Source of the DNA: Nakataea oryzae
Lineage: Eukaryota; Ascomycota; Sordariomycetes; Magnaporthales; Magnaporthaceae
Assembly (NCBI GenBank): GCA_003049435.1
Contig: PYSQ01000130.1
Location: forward strand, 1 to 64,000
Direction: 5' to 3'
Length of the DNA: 64,000 nt
The position numbers and the translations under genes are program-made. The notes under the pieces are model-generated. The model was not told the origin of the DNA and did no database searches. It saw nothing but the letters and a program-made list of their open reading frames with translations. How positions within the stretch are numbered: the stretch's first letter is position 1; every line of letters starts with the position of its first letter. Shown here piece by piece: positions 11,701 through 21,970 of the stretch.

Positions 11701-12917
11701 TGAGTGACTCCTGTAACTCTCCTCTGTCGCAGGAACCGGTCTTTGCTAACCGGCTGCACAGTCAGCCACGCTGTTCTCGACGCCAGCAGCATCTGGATGT
11801 TCCAGGAAGACCTGGAGTGCGTCCTCTCGGGCAAGCCGCTCCGGCCGCACGTCGACTACAAGCTCTGGGCCGACACCTACTACTCGTTCCGCGGCTCTCC
11901 GCAGGCCCGCGCCTCGGTGGACTGGCACGCGAGGTACCTCGACGGCATCCAGGCCCACCTGGACCGCGCCCTGTGGCCGCCGGTGCCCGAGCGCGGGCCG
12001 CTGGACCCCACGGGCGGCGACTACCCCACGGGCGTGCACTACTCGTTCCGGGCGCCCAACATCGTCCTGCTGAGAAGGAGATACCCGCATCTGACGGCCC
12101 CGGTGATCCTCAAGAGCGTGCTGGCGCTGCTCATGGTCTGGCACACGGGCCACACGCACGCCGTCTTCGAGAGCTGCGAGGACGGGCGCACGCGGTGGCC
12201 GTTCGCGCCGCCCTCGGCCGGCCGGCTCCTGGGCGACGCGCAGGACGTGGCCGGCCCGACGATCCAGTTCGTCACCAACCTGGCCGCCGTCGTCGACGAC
12301 CCGTTCCGCACCGTCGCCGGCTTCCTCGGCGCCATGCAGGCCGACCAGGACGGCCTGACCAGGCACGCGCACGCGCCCTGGCCCGACGTCGAGCGCGCCC
12401 TGGGCTGCCGCCCGGGCCTGCTGCGGCGCGTCTTCACTACCGTCAAGTTCAACTGGGTGCCCGGGTTCGGCGCGCAGGCGCAGACGGACAGGGACAGGGC
12501 CAGGGAGCCGTTCCGGCACCTCCGCATCCTAGCCGCCGTCGCGCGCTGGCGCATCGGCCTGCTGGCCCGGTTCGGGCTGGGCGGGCTAAACAACGACACC
12601 GTCGTGATGCATCTGATGGGGGATGCGCTGGGCGGGGACGACAAGGTGCTCGTTGCGAAGAGGTGAGATTGGGCCCAGCCCCTTTTCTCTCGCAGTGGTT
12701 CGAGAAACGAACGCGTAGCCGATGCTGACATTTGCCATCGCGATCTAGACTTGAAAATTTGACCCTCTGGCTTACGGACCCCGCGAATTGGGAGGCTCCT
12801 GTTGGGAACTTCCGCGAGGCCATGGCCAAAGATGGTGAGCTTGTGGTAGATGCGCAATCGAAGGAGCGGATGACTCGCAATCTGGGACTATCCTGTTTGA
12901 TGTCCAGGGAGAGCTGA
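8713..12917 (+). CDS. Single-module NRPS-like synthetase, adenylation-carrier-condensation (A-T-C)
   Basis: Core enzyme of the cluster. It activates an acid as its adenylate, loads it on a phosphopantetheine carrier and passes it to a C-terminal condensation domain. Exons are 8713-11057, 11126-11329, 11396-11699, 11762-12662 and 12749-12917. A single N at 9989, flanked by an exact 130-base repeat, shifts the frame as given. Counting the repeat once gives 1263 residues. In that numbering, A3 is MFTSGSTSRPKP near 234, A5 SIYGMTEG near 390, A7 TGDMG near 492, A8 KDMIIRGGENM near 515 and the catalytic Lys is K609 in LTGKIKR. The A8 form is that of acyl-CoA ligases. The carrier Ser is S668 (FADSLTIA). 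The condensation domain has SHAVLDA (H910, D914) in place of HHxxxDG. The product is unknown. Confidence 0.88.
9859..10119 (+). repeat. 130-base exact direct repeat around a single N (likely assembly join)
   Basis: Bases 9859-9988 recur exactly at 9990-10119, separated only by the ambiguous base at 9989. The repeated unit encodes the A5 motif region of the adenylation domain. The offset of 131 is not a multiple of three, so the reading frame breaks as written and is continuous if one copy is removed. This is the pattern expected of two overlapping contigs abutted with an N. Confidence 0.93.
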
Positions 12918-13159
12918 AAGTCAGGATACTTGAACAACCTGGGGAACCACAAGGCGAACGGCCCGGTATTTATGGATGAGAAGTCACGAGGTGGGAAGTC
13001 ACGGGGTTGTGCAATTATTAGGGATGAAGTCTAGATAGTATTAGGTCTTACCAATTACCTGCGGCCTGCAGGTCTACGTCCAAGGCCGGATATGTCTAGA
13101 AGTTATGTCTAGAAGTTAGCAAAGACTTGTTTGTTCGCAAGTCGGGCTGGGTCTTGAAC

Positions 13160-13426
13160 TTAGCTAGACTCGTGCTTGGCGCTGTCCTCCTTGTGCGTAG
13201 GGTGGACCAGCAGCATGAGGCACGCCGCGATGATAATGATGGCGACGACTCCCAGGGGGATCAGGCTCACGCAAATGTAGCCGAACCAGGCGAGAACCCG
13301 GTCCTTGGTCGACTTTTTGGGAGGCTCCTCGGCAGCGACGCCATCGCGCGCACTGTCGCCCGGGGCTGCTCCGACCTCCCTCTGGCTCTCGAGGTCGATG
13401 TTGACGAACTCCGTGGGCTGCATCAT
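13160..13426 (-). CDS. Small single-pass membrane protein
   Basis: An uninterrupted 88-codon ORF. About 45 polar residues with an acidic and Lys-rich segment (PPKKSTKDR) precede one strong hydrophobic helix (ICVSLIPLGVVAIIIIAACL) and a short charged tail, HPTHKEDSAKHESS. There is no signal peptide. The topology suggests a tail-anchored or single-pass protein. I recognise no family. It starts about 240 bases past the synthetase gene on the opposite strand, so a link to the cluster is only positional. The clean TM helix favours a real gene, but the short length leaves doubt. Confidence 0.5.
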   Translation of the reverse strand: MMQPTEFVNIDLESQREVGAAPGDSARDGVAAEEPPKKSTKDRVLAWFGYICVSLIPLGVVAIIIIAACLMLLVHPTHKEDSAKHESS

Positions 13427-14272
13427 TTTGCTGGATGCGAAATTGCTTGCCTTGGTGACTTTGGCGGGCGGGTTCGCGCTTTGCCAAGGAGAAGAGAGTC
13501 ACTTTGGGGCTTGTCTGGGAGGCCCGAAGTGTTCACAGCTGGTGTTGCAGGCGAAGTTAGCGGGGAGCTGGCTGTCGTGCTGGGACGGCTTCGCGACGTG
13601 TTGGCATGGGAAACGGAGGGGATGCGGTTGCTTTGTAGCCGCATCCAGAAATCCTCCCCATTGTCATCAGCGCCGTCCCAACCCCCTTGTTGTTCTTTGT
13701 GTGTACGGTACCCCAACGTCGACAATGCGCACGAAGCTGCTGGACAATTCGGCTGGCCGGGTTAAATAAAGCTCCCCATCTTTGGCAGTTTCGAAGGCCT
13801 TTGTGGCCTTGGCTTCGTTCAAGGATTCATTTAATAAAGAAAAGCGAACAATGAGTGTCTTCTCAAAGAAAGAGCCATGGTCCTCTTGCTCGGAAACTAC
13901 CGCTTTGCAGTACAGCCGAGAGCAACTGGGGAGAATTACCCGCTTGTCAAGGGATGGAGTTGTTTATGCATCACACCCTTGACAAGTACCACATCGAAAA
14001 ATCATGAATCCTCTCTTGTAGATATCTACAAATAGTCCGAAACGCGTCCAGCTCTTGGTCTACGTCTAGGAGTCTCCAAATTAATTCCCCCAGTTTCCCA
14101 TATAATTAGTGTAAGTATCCGGGCAGCCTGCCCTGCCGAGACGCCATTAAGAGTCAGAAGCATGCCAGCATGCGTCCCCGATGGTGATTAGGTATGCTGG
14201 CAAGTAAAACGCAAGCATGACAAATGAAATAAAGCGTTTGCGTGCTACGAGTTCGAGTGGAAGGCGGTTATA
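13427..14272. other. Intergenic, no gene seen
   Basis: The 5' flank of the small membrane protein and the 3' flank of the Ser/Thr-rich gene. It is AT-richer than the cluster. No ORF with protein-like composition is seen. Confidence 0.5.
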
Positions 14273-15040
14273 CTATCGGCGGCCAGCGCCATGATAAGAA
14301 ATGGTGCCGGTCCATGCCGGGTATTTGGTCGGGTTCCAATACCCGTCATCCGGAGTATGGGTAGTCGACAAAGATTGTGTCATGGTGGCTGATGGAGTGG
14401 TAGTTGGCGTCTGTGTCGTTGTGACAAATGTGGATGAGTAGGTGCTGACGACTGGAATGGTACTCCTGGAAGTTGTGCGAGTACTAGAAGCAGCACTCGT
14501 GCTCGTGGGGTGAGTCTCCAGCGCCGTCTTGGATGAGGTTGATGGCGGAGGAGATGTTGGGCTACTGGAGGACGAGCTGGTGGTCGTCATGGTAGATGAA
14601 GGGACGCTCCTGCTGGTAGTGGGCGCAGAAGTGCTTGGCGTGGGCGGCGGGTCGCTACTCTTGGTAGAAGGCGCCTCCTCGGAGCTTGGGCTCGGGGTCC
14701 TGGTGACGGTAATGGTTGCCGGGGGCAGGTCGGTGGGCGGAGGCATGATATCAATGATGGATATGGATCTTGTCACCATGGTCGGACTGGTCTTGCTCGT
14801 GACAACCACCGTCTCGGGAGCAGCCGTCTTGGTGACGGTGACCTCTGGTTGAGGATTGGAGTCCGAGCCGGCATCAGGGTCAGGGCTGCCGCCATCAATG
14901 GGGACGACCGAGTATGTGGGCTTGGCCGCCAGAGCGGCGTTGCGCGGAGCATTGCCTGCAAACGGCAGGCAGTCGCCGGGCAGGTAGTGGTTTGACAGCG
15001 CAACGAGGATTGGGACCGGGAGCTGGCTGAGGCGCATCTT
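14273..15040 (-). CDS. Ser/Thr/Pro-rich, mucin-like protein
   Basis: A single-exon reading of 255 residues. The start at 15040 (MRLSQLPVPILVAL) gives a short, weak hydrophobic leader. The frame is open upstream to 15214, with a more hydrophobic segment that could come from a misread start or an unrecognised intron. The body is dominated by Ser, Thr and Pro with repeated TVTKT/TITVTRT-like segments, as in heavily O-glycosylated cell-wall proteins, and ends with a short aromatic tail (DDGYWNPTKYPAW). No clear GPI signal is visible at the C-terminus. Function and family are not recognised. Composition bias makes the ORF call moderate. Confidence 0.5.
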   Translation of the reverse strand, partial: KMRLSQLPVPILVALSNHYLPGDCLPFAGNAPRNAALAAKPTYSVVPIDGGSPDPDAGSDSNPQPEVTVTKTAAPETVVVTSKTSPTMVTRSISIIDIMPPPTDLPPATITVTRTPSPSSEEAPSTKSSDPPPTPSTSAPTTSRSVPSSTMTTTSSSSSSPTSPPPSTSSKTALETHPTSTSAASSTRTTSRSTIPVVSTYSSTFVTTTQTPTTTPSATMTQSLSTTHTPDDGYWNPTKYPAWTGTISYHGAGRR

Positions 15041-16608
15041 GAAGACTGCTTGCAAGACGACGTAGAGTAGATGCAGGTTCCGATGCAGGAAAGAGAGACA
15101 ACGAACGGGCAGGGATTGACGGCTGGCTCCGCGGGGAACTGGAAAGCGACAATCGCAGCAAGCAAACCCCAGACTAGAGACGAAGGAGAGATATGCACGA
15201 ACCTGCAGGCACACGCGGGCGCCACTTATTTGAGAGTCGAGACGTGATGAAGAAATTCACGAGGCTGGAACGCAGTCGCCATTGTGGTTCCTTTTCTGAT
15301 GCCGAACGTAATGCGGAGCGCGGAAATCCGCGTGGTTGGGCGCGATGCAGGGTCCAGGAACGCCGACATTATTGGCTGCGCGCCACAGGGAGTGGGTCCG
15401 TGGCCCCTGTCGCTCCACCTGCCGCCTCCGGACGCGACGCACTCAACCAACCAGCCCCACGCTTTGCCGAGTGGCCAAAATTCAGGTGGCTGGCGCCAGC
15501 TTTTGCGGCGGTGCTGTTATAGTCTCCATCTCCAGAGCTGCGCACTAACCAGGGCCCGGCACATCCACAACCCCTCGGCGCAACGGTGGGAGGGCCCTGA
15601 AATATCAAACACGTGCGGGGCAGCGCAGCAAGGACCATGCTGTACTTCCTATTCAATTTGTTTATCGATAATCTTCTTCTTAGATGTCCAGCTGGGTCTC
15701 TCTGCTGGCTCCAGTGGGGCAAACCCCCCAAACAAGCTTGATCAAGCTCAGTCGGTTGCGCAGATCGACCCCGCAATCGCACTCGCCAGATCCCCAGCAA
15801 GCGGGCAGGCGACGCTTTCGTCATCGCTGGCCTGTTGCACACGCGCACAGCGCTGCGTCGGCACCAATCCCAAGCCGGGATGGCGCCTGTCTCAGGGAGG
15901 CCGCTTCTGCTATCATCCGACCTCGCAGGCCCTCGTACGTCTCGTTGTCAGCCAACGAAATCAGACGGCGCCCGAGCAGCTGTCAGCAGCGACCAGTGAC
16001 GACATGGCGCCAGTCCGAATCACCATTGCCACATGCCCAAAATCACCACCACTTTGCCGGGCGATGTCGGGTCGCTGCCATTCAGGCTTGAGCGCCGCGG
16101 CCAGCAGTGGTCTCTGGCTTGTTCGCAGATTTGACCGAGGTCTGGAATCACTCCTGGCCAAATGTGACCGGGTTCCACGATGCGAGGATGTGCTCGCAGC
16201 ATCCCTGCAGCGCGCTTGTTAGGCAGAAATTGGGTATGTCTGCCTTCAGCCACACCCACCTCAATCCTCCCAAGCCAGGAGCAAGCGAGAAAGTGGCGAG
16301 GGAATCACTGCCCAGTGGAGGATGGCAGTACCTGTCTCTAGGCAGTGGCCCCGCAGCCATTAAACGGGGTCGGTGGTCGCACAGCCTCGATTGATGTCGT
16401 CAGGTGTTTTGCTCAACTTGCGCGGCGCATTCTCACCCATCCCACTCGCCCTCCCTATGCTGCTCCCTTTAATATCCTCGTCTGACGCCGCATCTTTCCT
16501 AATAAGTATCCTTCCTCCTTCTTCTCTCTCTCTTAAAGTAATCAATCACCAGTAGCCATCTTATAACACCGGAGCGCGTCTGTCTCTCCACATAAACCCC
16601 GCGACATC
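15041..16608. other. Intergenic region upstream of annexin
   Basis: About 1.5 kb between the divergent Ser/Thr-rich gene and the annexin gene. Long overlapping ORFs on both strands (for example 15284-16222) have no recognisable domain and look like compositional artefacts. A CT-rich stretch at 16500-16600 precedes the annexin ATG and is typical of fungal transcription start regions. Confidence 0.5.
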
Positions 16609-18149
16609 ATGTCTTATTACCAACAGTCATATCCGCCCTACGGCGCTCGTACGTACCGTACCGTCTCTCCAACATGCCAAAGCCCCAGCTGCTGACCTCA
16701 AAATCGCAACAGAACCTCCCCCACACAACCACTACGGCCAGCCTCCCGGAGGGCATTATCCTCCTCCGCATGGTCAACAACCCTACCCGCAGCAACAGGC
16801 ATACGGTTCGCCTGCGCCTCCGCCGCAAGGGCACTATGGGCAACACCAATATCAACAGCCGTACGGAGGCGCGCCGCCCGTGGAGCTGTATGGCAGCCAG
16901 CCACCGTACGGCGCGCCGCCACCACAGCAGCAGCCGGGGTACGGCGCACCCCCGGCGCACCAGCCACCATACGGGCAACCCCCTCCGCACCAGCAGGGGT
17001 ATGGTCAGCCGCCAGTATCGCCGCATCCAGGGTACGGCGCACCACCTGCGCCGTACGGGGCACCGGCCTACGGAGCCAGCTTTCCACCTACGCCGCCCTC
17101 CCTCGGATACGTGGCGCAATCTATCAACTGGGACCCGTCGCCGGACGTGAACGGGCTGCGCGCCGCGATGAAGGGATGGGGCACAGACGAGGCCGCACTG
17201 ATTCGGATACTCTCGGACAAGGATCCGTTGCAGATTGACGCCATACGCAACGGCTTCAAGCACAACCTCAAACGCGACTTGATCAAGGATATCGAGAGCG
17301 AGACGAGTTCATGGTTCAGGGACGGGTTGGTGGCGCTCGCGCAAGGCCCGCTCCTGCACGACGTAGCCATGCTGTACAAAGCGCTCAGTGGGCCGGGGAC
17401 CAAGGAGCTCGTGCTCAACGACGTGCTGCTCTCTCGCTCGAATGCGGATCTGCGCGCGATCAAGCAGGCCTTCCAGAACACGTACCGCCGCCCGCTCGAG
17501 GAAATGGTCTCGAGCGACCTCTCGTTCAAAACGAAGCGCCAGTTCGAGATCGTAATGCAGGCCGTGCGCGCCGAAGACTCGGCGCCCGTCGTGCTGGCCG
17601 AGACGCAACGCGACGTCCGCGACCTGTACACTGCCACCGAAGCCAAGATGGGGACGGACGAGATCACGGTGTGCAGCATATTGGCGTTGCGCAACGATAA
17701 CCAAATCCGCGCGATAGCCGTCGAGTACCAGAGGCAATACAGCAGATCTCTAGAAGAGGTCATCCGCAGTGTAAGTAAAAAAGAAAAAAGCGGCAACGAG
17801 AAACCAGAAGACCGGATTCCGGTCCGTTCGAACTGGCAACTAACACCTACCTGTTTGTCTCTTTTAGGAGTTCAGCGGCCACATGGAGGACGCGCTCCAA
17901 TACCAGCTCCGCCACGCGCTGGACCGATACATGCACCAGGCGAAGCTGCTCGAGGACGCAATGGCCGGGCTGGGCACCAAGGATCACCTCCTTGTCAGCC
18001 GCGTGGTGCGCTCGCACTGGGATCGCAACAACATGGCCAACGTGCGTGTCGCGTTCGAGAAGCGGTACGGCACGGCACTTGCCCGGCGCATTGACGGCGA
18101 GACGAGCGGCGACTACAAGCGCTTGATGCTGGCTTGTGTGGCGAGGTAA
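16609..18149 (+). CDS. Annexin with a Pro/Gln/Tyr-rich N-terminal tail
   Basis: Calcium-dependent, phospholipid-binding protein of membrane surfaces. Exons are 16609-16648, 16713-17770 and 17868-18149, giving 459 residues. The N-terminal 150 or so residues are a low-complexity tail of YGQPP/YGAPP-type repeats. Four annexin repeats follow. Repeat 1 has MKGWGTDE, the classic type II calcium loop. Repeat 2 has SGPGTKE, repeat 3 AKMGTDE and repeat 4 AGLGTKD. The last repeat is split by intron 2 (17771-17867, donor GTAAGT). The first intron (16649-16712) falls after only 13 codons. The tail resembles that of annexin A7/A11-type proteins. It lies between the cluster and the Zn2Cys6 regulator but is probably a resident cellular gene. 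Confidence 0.92.
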
Positions 18150-18994
18150 TGGTTGGCATAGAATGGCTCGGTCCTTGGGGCGTTGTGCATATTGTTGTGC
18201 ATGCTTGAATGAAGCTGTGTGTCAAGATGGAGCTTTTATTCTCTTTTTTTTCCTCGAATGCTTTCCTGTTCTCTCTTCACTACTCTTTATGTTATGATCG
18301 CAGCGGCTGGGAACTGGATATAATGAATAATGCCATCAACGTTTCTACCTTAACAGTACCGCTAACCGTTCGCTACTGGTAGCGCGTAAACGCCTGGCGA
18401 TGGAATCATGATAGCCAATGGGAAACGCTGCGAAACTTAAAAATAGGCGGTTAATACCAGGCATATGCAGTTCTGGTGAGCTGTCACCCTGTGCCCCGTC
18501 AGACGGCAAGCAAATCAAGGCCGTCAACTGGGCCCCTGGAGCCTGGTGCACAGCTTGCGGTTTGGCGTTTCCAGTGACTTTAGCGGGCGAGGCCCCCGCC
18601 CAACATACCGGAGGATTGGAATCCTCCATGGTCGCCTGTTACTATTAATTCCATGCGAGGCCACCACCGACCACGGAGCCGTTTTTCAATTGGCTCGGGA
18701 CCGCTTCGCCCTCTGCCGCGATGGCTCCTGCGCCACTTTTTTTGCCCGTCTGGCTTTCGAGCCAGGCAGGTACCGTGCAGTAGTCAGAGAGTGCGGATGC
18801 GAGTCGTCAGCTTGGTGATCTTGGCTCCCCGCAAGGTAGGCGTTGACATAAAGGCGGCGAGGATACGGCCGCAAAGTCAAAAGCGACGCCGCTAGTGTGC
18901 GGCCGCATGTTTCCTCCGCACAACTCTTGATGGCGGATCGGCTGGCCAGCAAGTCTCAGACAGTCTAGTCCAACTCGGCTTCCTGGCTCTCACC
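18150..18994. other. Annexin 3' flank and regulator promoter
   Basis: Intergenic stretch between two plus-strand genes. There is no convincing ORF. A T-rich segment after 18230 is typical of a fungal 3' UTR. Confidence 0.5.
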
Positions 18995-21392
18995 ATGGAG
19001 GCGGTCCCCCAAGGCCCGCGCCACAGACGCAACCGGAGGATAAACACGTGCGGTATGTGTCCCAGGGGAAGGGGGTCTTGTCAAGTAATGTGCCGAGGTT
19101 TGCCGTGCAGCTGACACTGCCCAAGACGAATGCCGAGTGCTGAAGAGGAAGTGCAGCCGCGTTCGCCCGTGCACCAACTGCCAAAAGACGGGCCGACAAT
19201 GCGTCTTCTCGGCTGCCCGTTCGAGAAACCGCGGCAGGCTCGGCCCCGGACCCCCCGCAGCCTGCCCCAGTCCTGGGTTCGCTTCTGGCTCAGCGTCGGG
19301 CCGTGCTGATGATGCCGCCACGGCTTCTTTGCCCCTGCATGAGCAGCCCCAGCACCACCAGCCGCCGGACCACACGCCATCCGACATATGCCTCCGCATT
19401 GGGAGGCTGACTGTCACGGACAGGATAGGGGGCATGCCGAGGGCGAGCCTGGTGAGCGAGCTCGACGCCGTTCTTGGTGCAACGGGGCTGCCCGAGGCCG
19501 AGTCTATCGACTATTTCTCGGCCCCAATCGCGGCCTGGTTCAAGCCGCATGTGCAGGCCCCATTTTTACGCCTGTTTGACACGGAAAGCGGCACGTTGCC
19601 ACCCCAAGACGCCATTGCCCTGGCGCCGGCCCAACAGCGCGAGCTGTCTGATCGCTATTTCCTCTCGGTCTATCCAGTCTGCGCCCTGGTTTCGCCGGGT
19701 GACCTTGAGCCCACAGCTCTGAAAGGGAGGAACGGCGGCGATGGCCGTCACAGTTCCGAGATGAACGAATTGAGCGATGCAGCCCCTTACGACGGCGACC
19801 CCGTGGCCACCGCCCTCCGCGTCGCCGTCTCGTACGCCGCCGCCGCCAGCATACCGCCCCTCGAAAGCCAGCGCCTGTTTGGTCTGCCCAAGCCCTCGCT
19901 CGTCCGCCGGATGCAGGCAGCCGCAGCCGAGGCCATATCCAGCGCGAACAGCTTCGCGGCGAGTCTGGACCTGCGCTCCTTCCAGGCGGTGCTGGTCTAC
20001 CTCACGCCGCAGCTGCTGGCCGAGGTGTCGCGGACCCACGCGGCCCTGGTCTCGGCCGTCACGCGCCAGTTCCAGATCGCCGGCCTCGACCGCGGCCTCG
20101 CAGGCGGCGGCGACGGCGGCGAGCCCGAGGACCGCAGGCTGGCCAGGCTACACTGCTGGCAGCACCTGCTTTTCCTCAACATACGCGCCACCGAGGCCGC
20201 CGGCCCGGACCACGCGCTCGTCGTCGTCAACGACGACGACGACGACGACGACGATAACGACGACAACGCCGGCGGGGGGCGGGTGCCGCAGCCCGACCCC
20301 CGCGCGCGGGGCCGCGACTTGGCCGCACTGGTCCGCTACGAGTGCTACCGGATCCGCCGGTTTGTTTTTGTAAAACGCAAAGATGTGCTCCGCGGGGAGC
20401 TTGCGCTGCACGACTGCCTCGGGATGCTGGACGAGCGCGTCCTGCGGGTGCGGACGAGGTATATAGACGGCCTGCAAGACGGAGTCCCGATACAAAAGTA
20501 TGCACGGCTCGTGGGGAACCTGCTGCTCGCCCGCGCCCGTTGCATGCTCCTCTATAGCCTTCCGCTCACGCTGCAGGAATGGTCTGGGTCTCCCCGGACC
20601 AGAAAGTTGCGAGACATGTTAGTTGTATCCAACCTTTTTCATGCCTTTTATACTCTGTCTGGATGTTGCGTGCTGACTTTGGGACAAAATGGTAGCGTGA
20701 TAAAGGACAGCCTCGAGGCTATCGAGGCAGGTCTGGCCCTCGAGACAGACCCAGAGCTTGAAAACTGGGCCTAGTACGCCGGCGCCTACCATCAGTACCA
20801 TGCATTGCTATTCCCGCTGGTGCAGTTGTGCGTGCAGCCGGATCTAGAGCTCGCCGATAGGATTATAGCCGTTGCGGACCACGTCTTCGGACCCTCGCTA
20901 CCAGAGCTGGGCGTCCAGCAGCGGGCCGCGGCCATCATTCGGGCAGTGAAAAACAACCTGGCATCCTTCCTCGGCCTAATTAGTGCCCCCTCGAAAGCGC
21001 CTCCTCAGCTACCCTGCCCGTCGTCGCCATCAATTGCCCAACCGCAGCAGCACGCGGACGCCCAACTGCCAGTGCTACGTCAGCAGCCCATGCCAAATTT
21101 CACCCCAGGCGTGGGGGAGTGCCCAGTTTCATTTTCGATGTTGGGAGAGGGCGTGAACCCGCTCTTTGGGCCTGCGTTTGCCCAGGGGGTCGCGGGGGCG
21201 GGTACTGCACTGCTCAGCACACCGGATAACATGATCCGCAACAGCAGCGACGTTGACTTGTACTTGATGCCAGTGGCTGCTATGGGGTCCAGCGGAGGAG
21301 AAATGCAGGCGGGCGGCTCCAGCTTTGACGGCCTATGGCAAGCAAATGAGGAGGCATACGGGTGGTGGCCCTGGCCTCGGCCGCAGTGGTGA
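18995..21392 (+). pseudogene. Zn2Cys6 transcription factor with an in-frame TAG at 20772
   Basis: DNA-binding regulator of fungal gene expression, nuclear, and possibly cluster-specific. Exons are 18995-19052 and 19126-21392. The intron splits the zinc cluster. With acceptor CAAG at 19125 the protein reads TCDECRVLKRKC...CTNCQKTGRQC, exactly C-x2-C-x6-C-x5-C-x2-C-x6-C. A Ser/Pro-rich linker, an Asp run (20224-20270) and a C-terminal regulatory region follow. The frame runs to 21392 (774 sense codons in all) except for codon 569, TAG at 20772-20774. It lies in NWA-stop-YAGAYHQYHALL, where related fungal factors usually have Trp (TGG). The frame is otherwise clean on both sides. I label it pseudogene because of the stop; a recoded or edited functional gene is an open alternative. 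Confidence 0.8.
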
Positions 21393-21970
21393 CCCCTGGA
21401 GCTCTGTCCGAGCACACGGGGTGAAAGGACAAGCCGCCCCTCCTCCCCCCTGGCCGCAGGACCCTGAATCCAGGGCTCTACCAATAGAGACGGCCCGGGG
21501 CCTTTGGTCGGGTCCGCCCGAGGGGCGGTGGCTTGCTCTGCCGGCGCGACATTCGGCCGGGCGGCCGCAGAGTGGGTCCTGTGGCGTTTATGCGGCGTGC
21601 GCCCGCCCCACAGGGACGGCCATACATCTGCCCGCTCACGTCAGCCAGCGGTGCTGCGGGCTCTGCGTACACTCGAGAGACCACCGGCGGCTCGGCGCAA
21701 GATGTCACGGCCGATAGCCATGTTGATCCCGCGCGCATGGCCAGCCATGGGGCCTGTAAGAGACAAGGGAGAGGGTCGACTCGAGCTCCGCAGGCTGGCC
21801 AGCCGTCGACTATAAGATGAGGGCCCTCTCACGCTTCGGCATTTGCGTCCTGGAACCTAATCTGCTACGACCAAGCTGAGAGACAAGACCCAAGCCCAAG
21901 ACACATCTCGCAGCTACGCCTCCAGCATCAACACCGCGCGCCACTCGCACTTGCCATCACCATCGCAGCC
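21393..21970. promoter_or_regulatory. Promoter region of the secreted VOC protein
   Basis: The region contains TATAAG at 21811-21816, 160 bases upstream of the ATG, and a C/A-rich leader after it. No ORF with recognisable composition is present. Confidence 0.45.

Noticed and set aside
15284..16222. 312-codon ORF on the plus strand
   Set aside because: No recognisable motif or protein-like composition. It lies in the intergenic region upstream of annexin.
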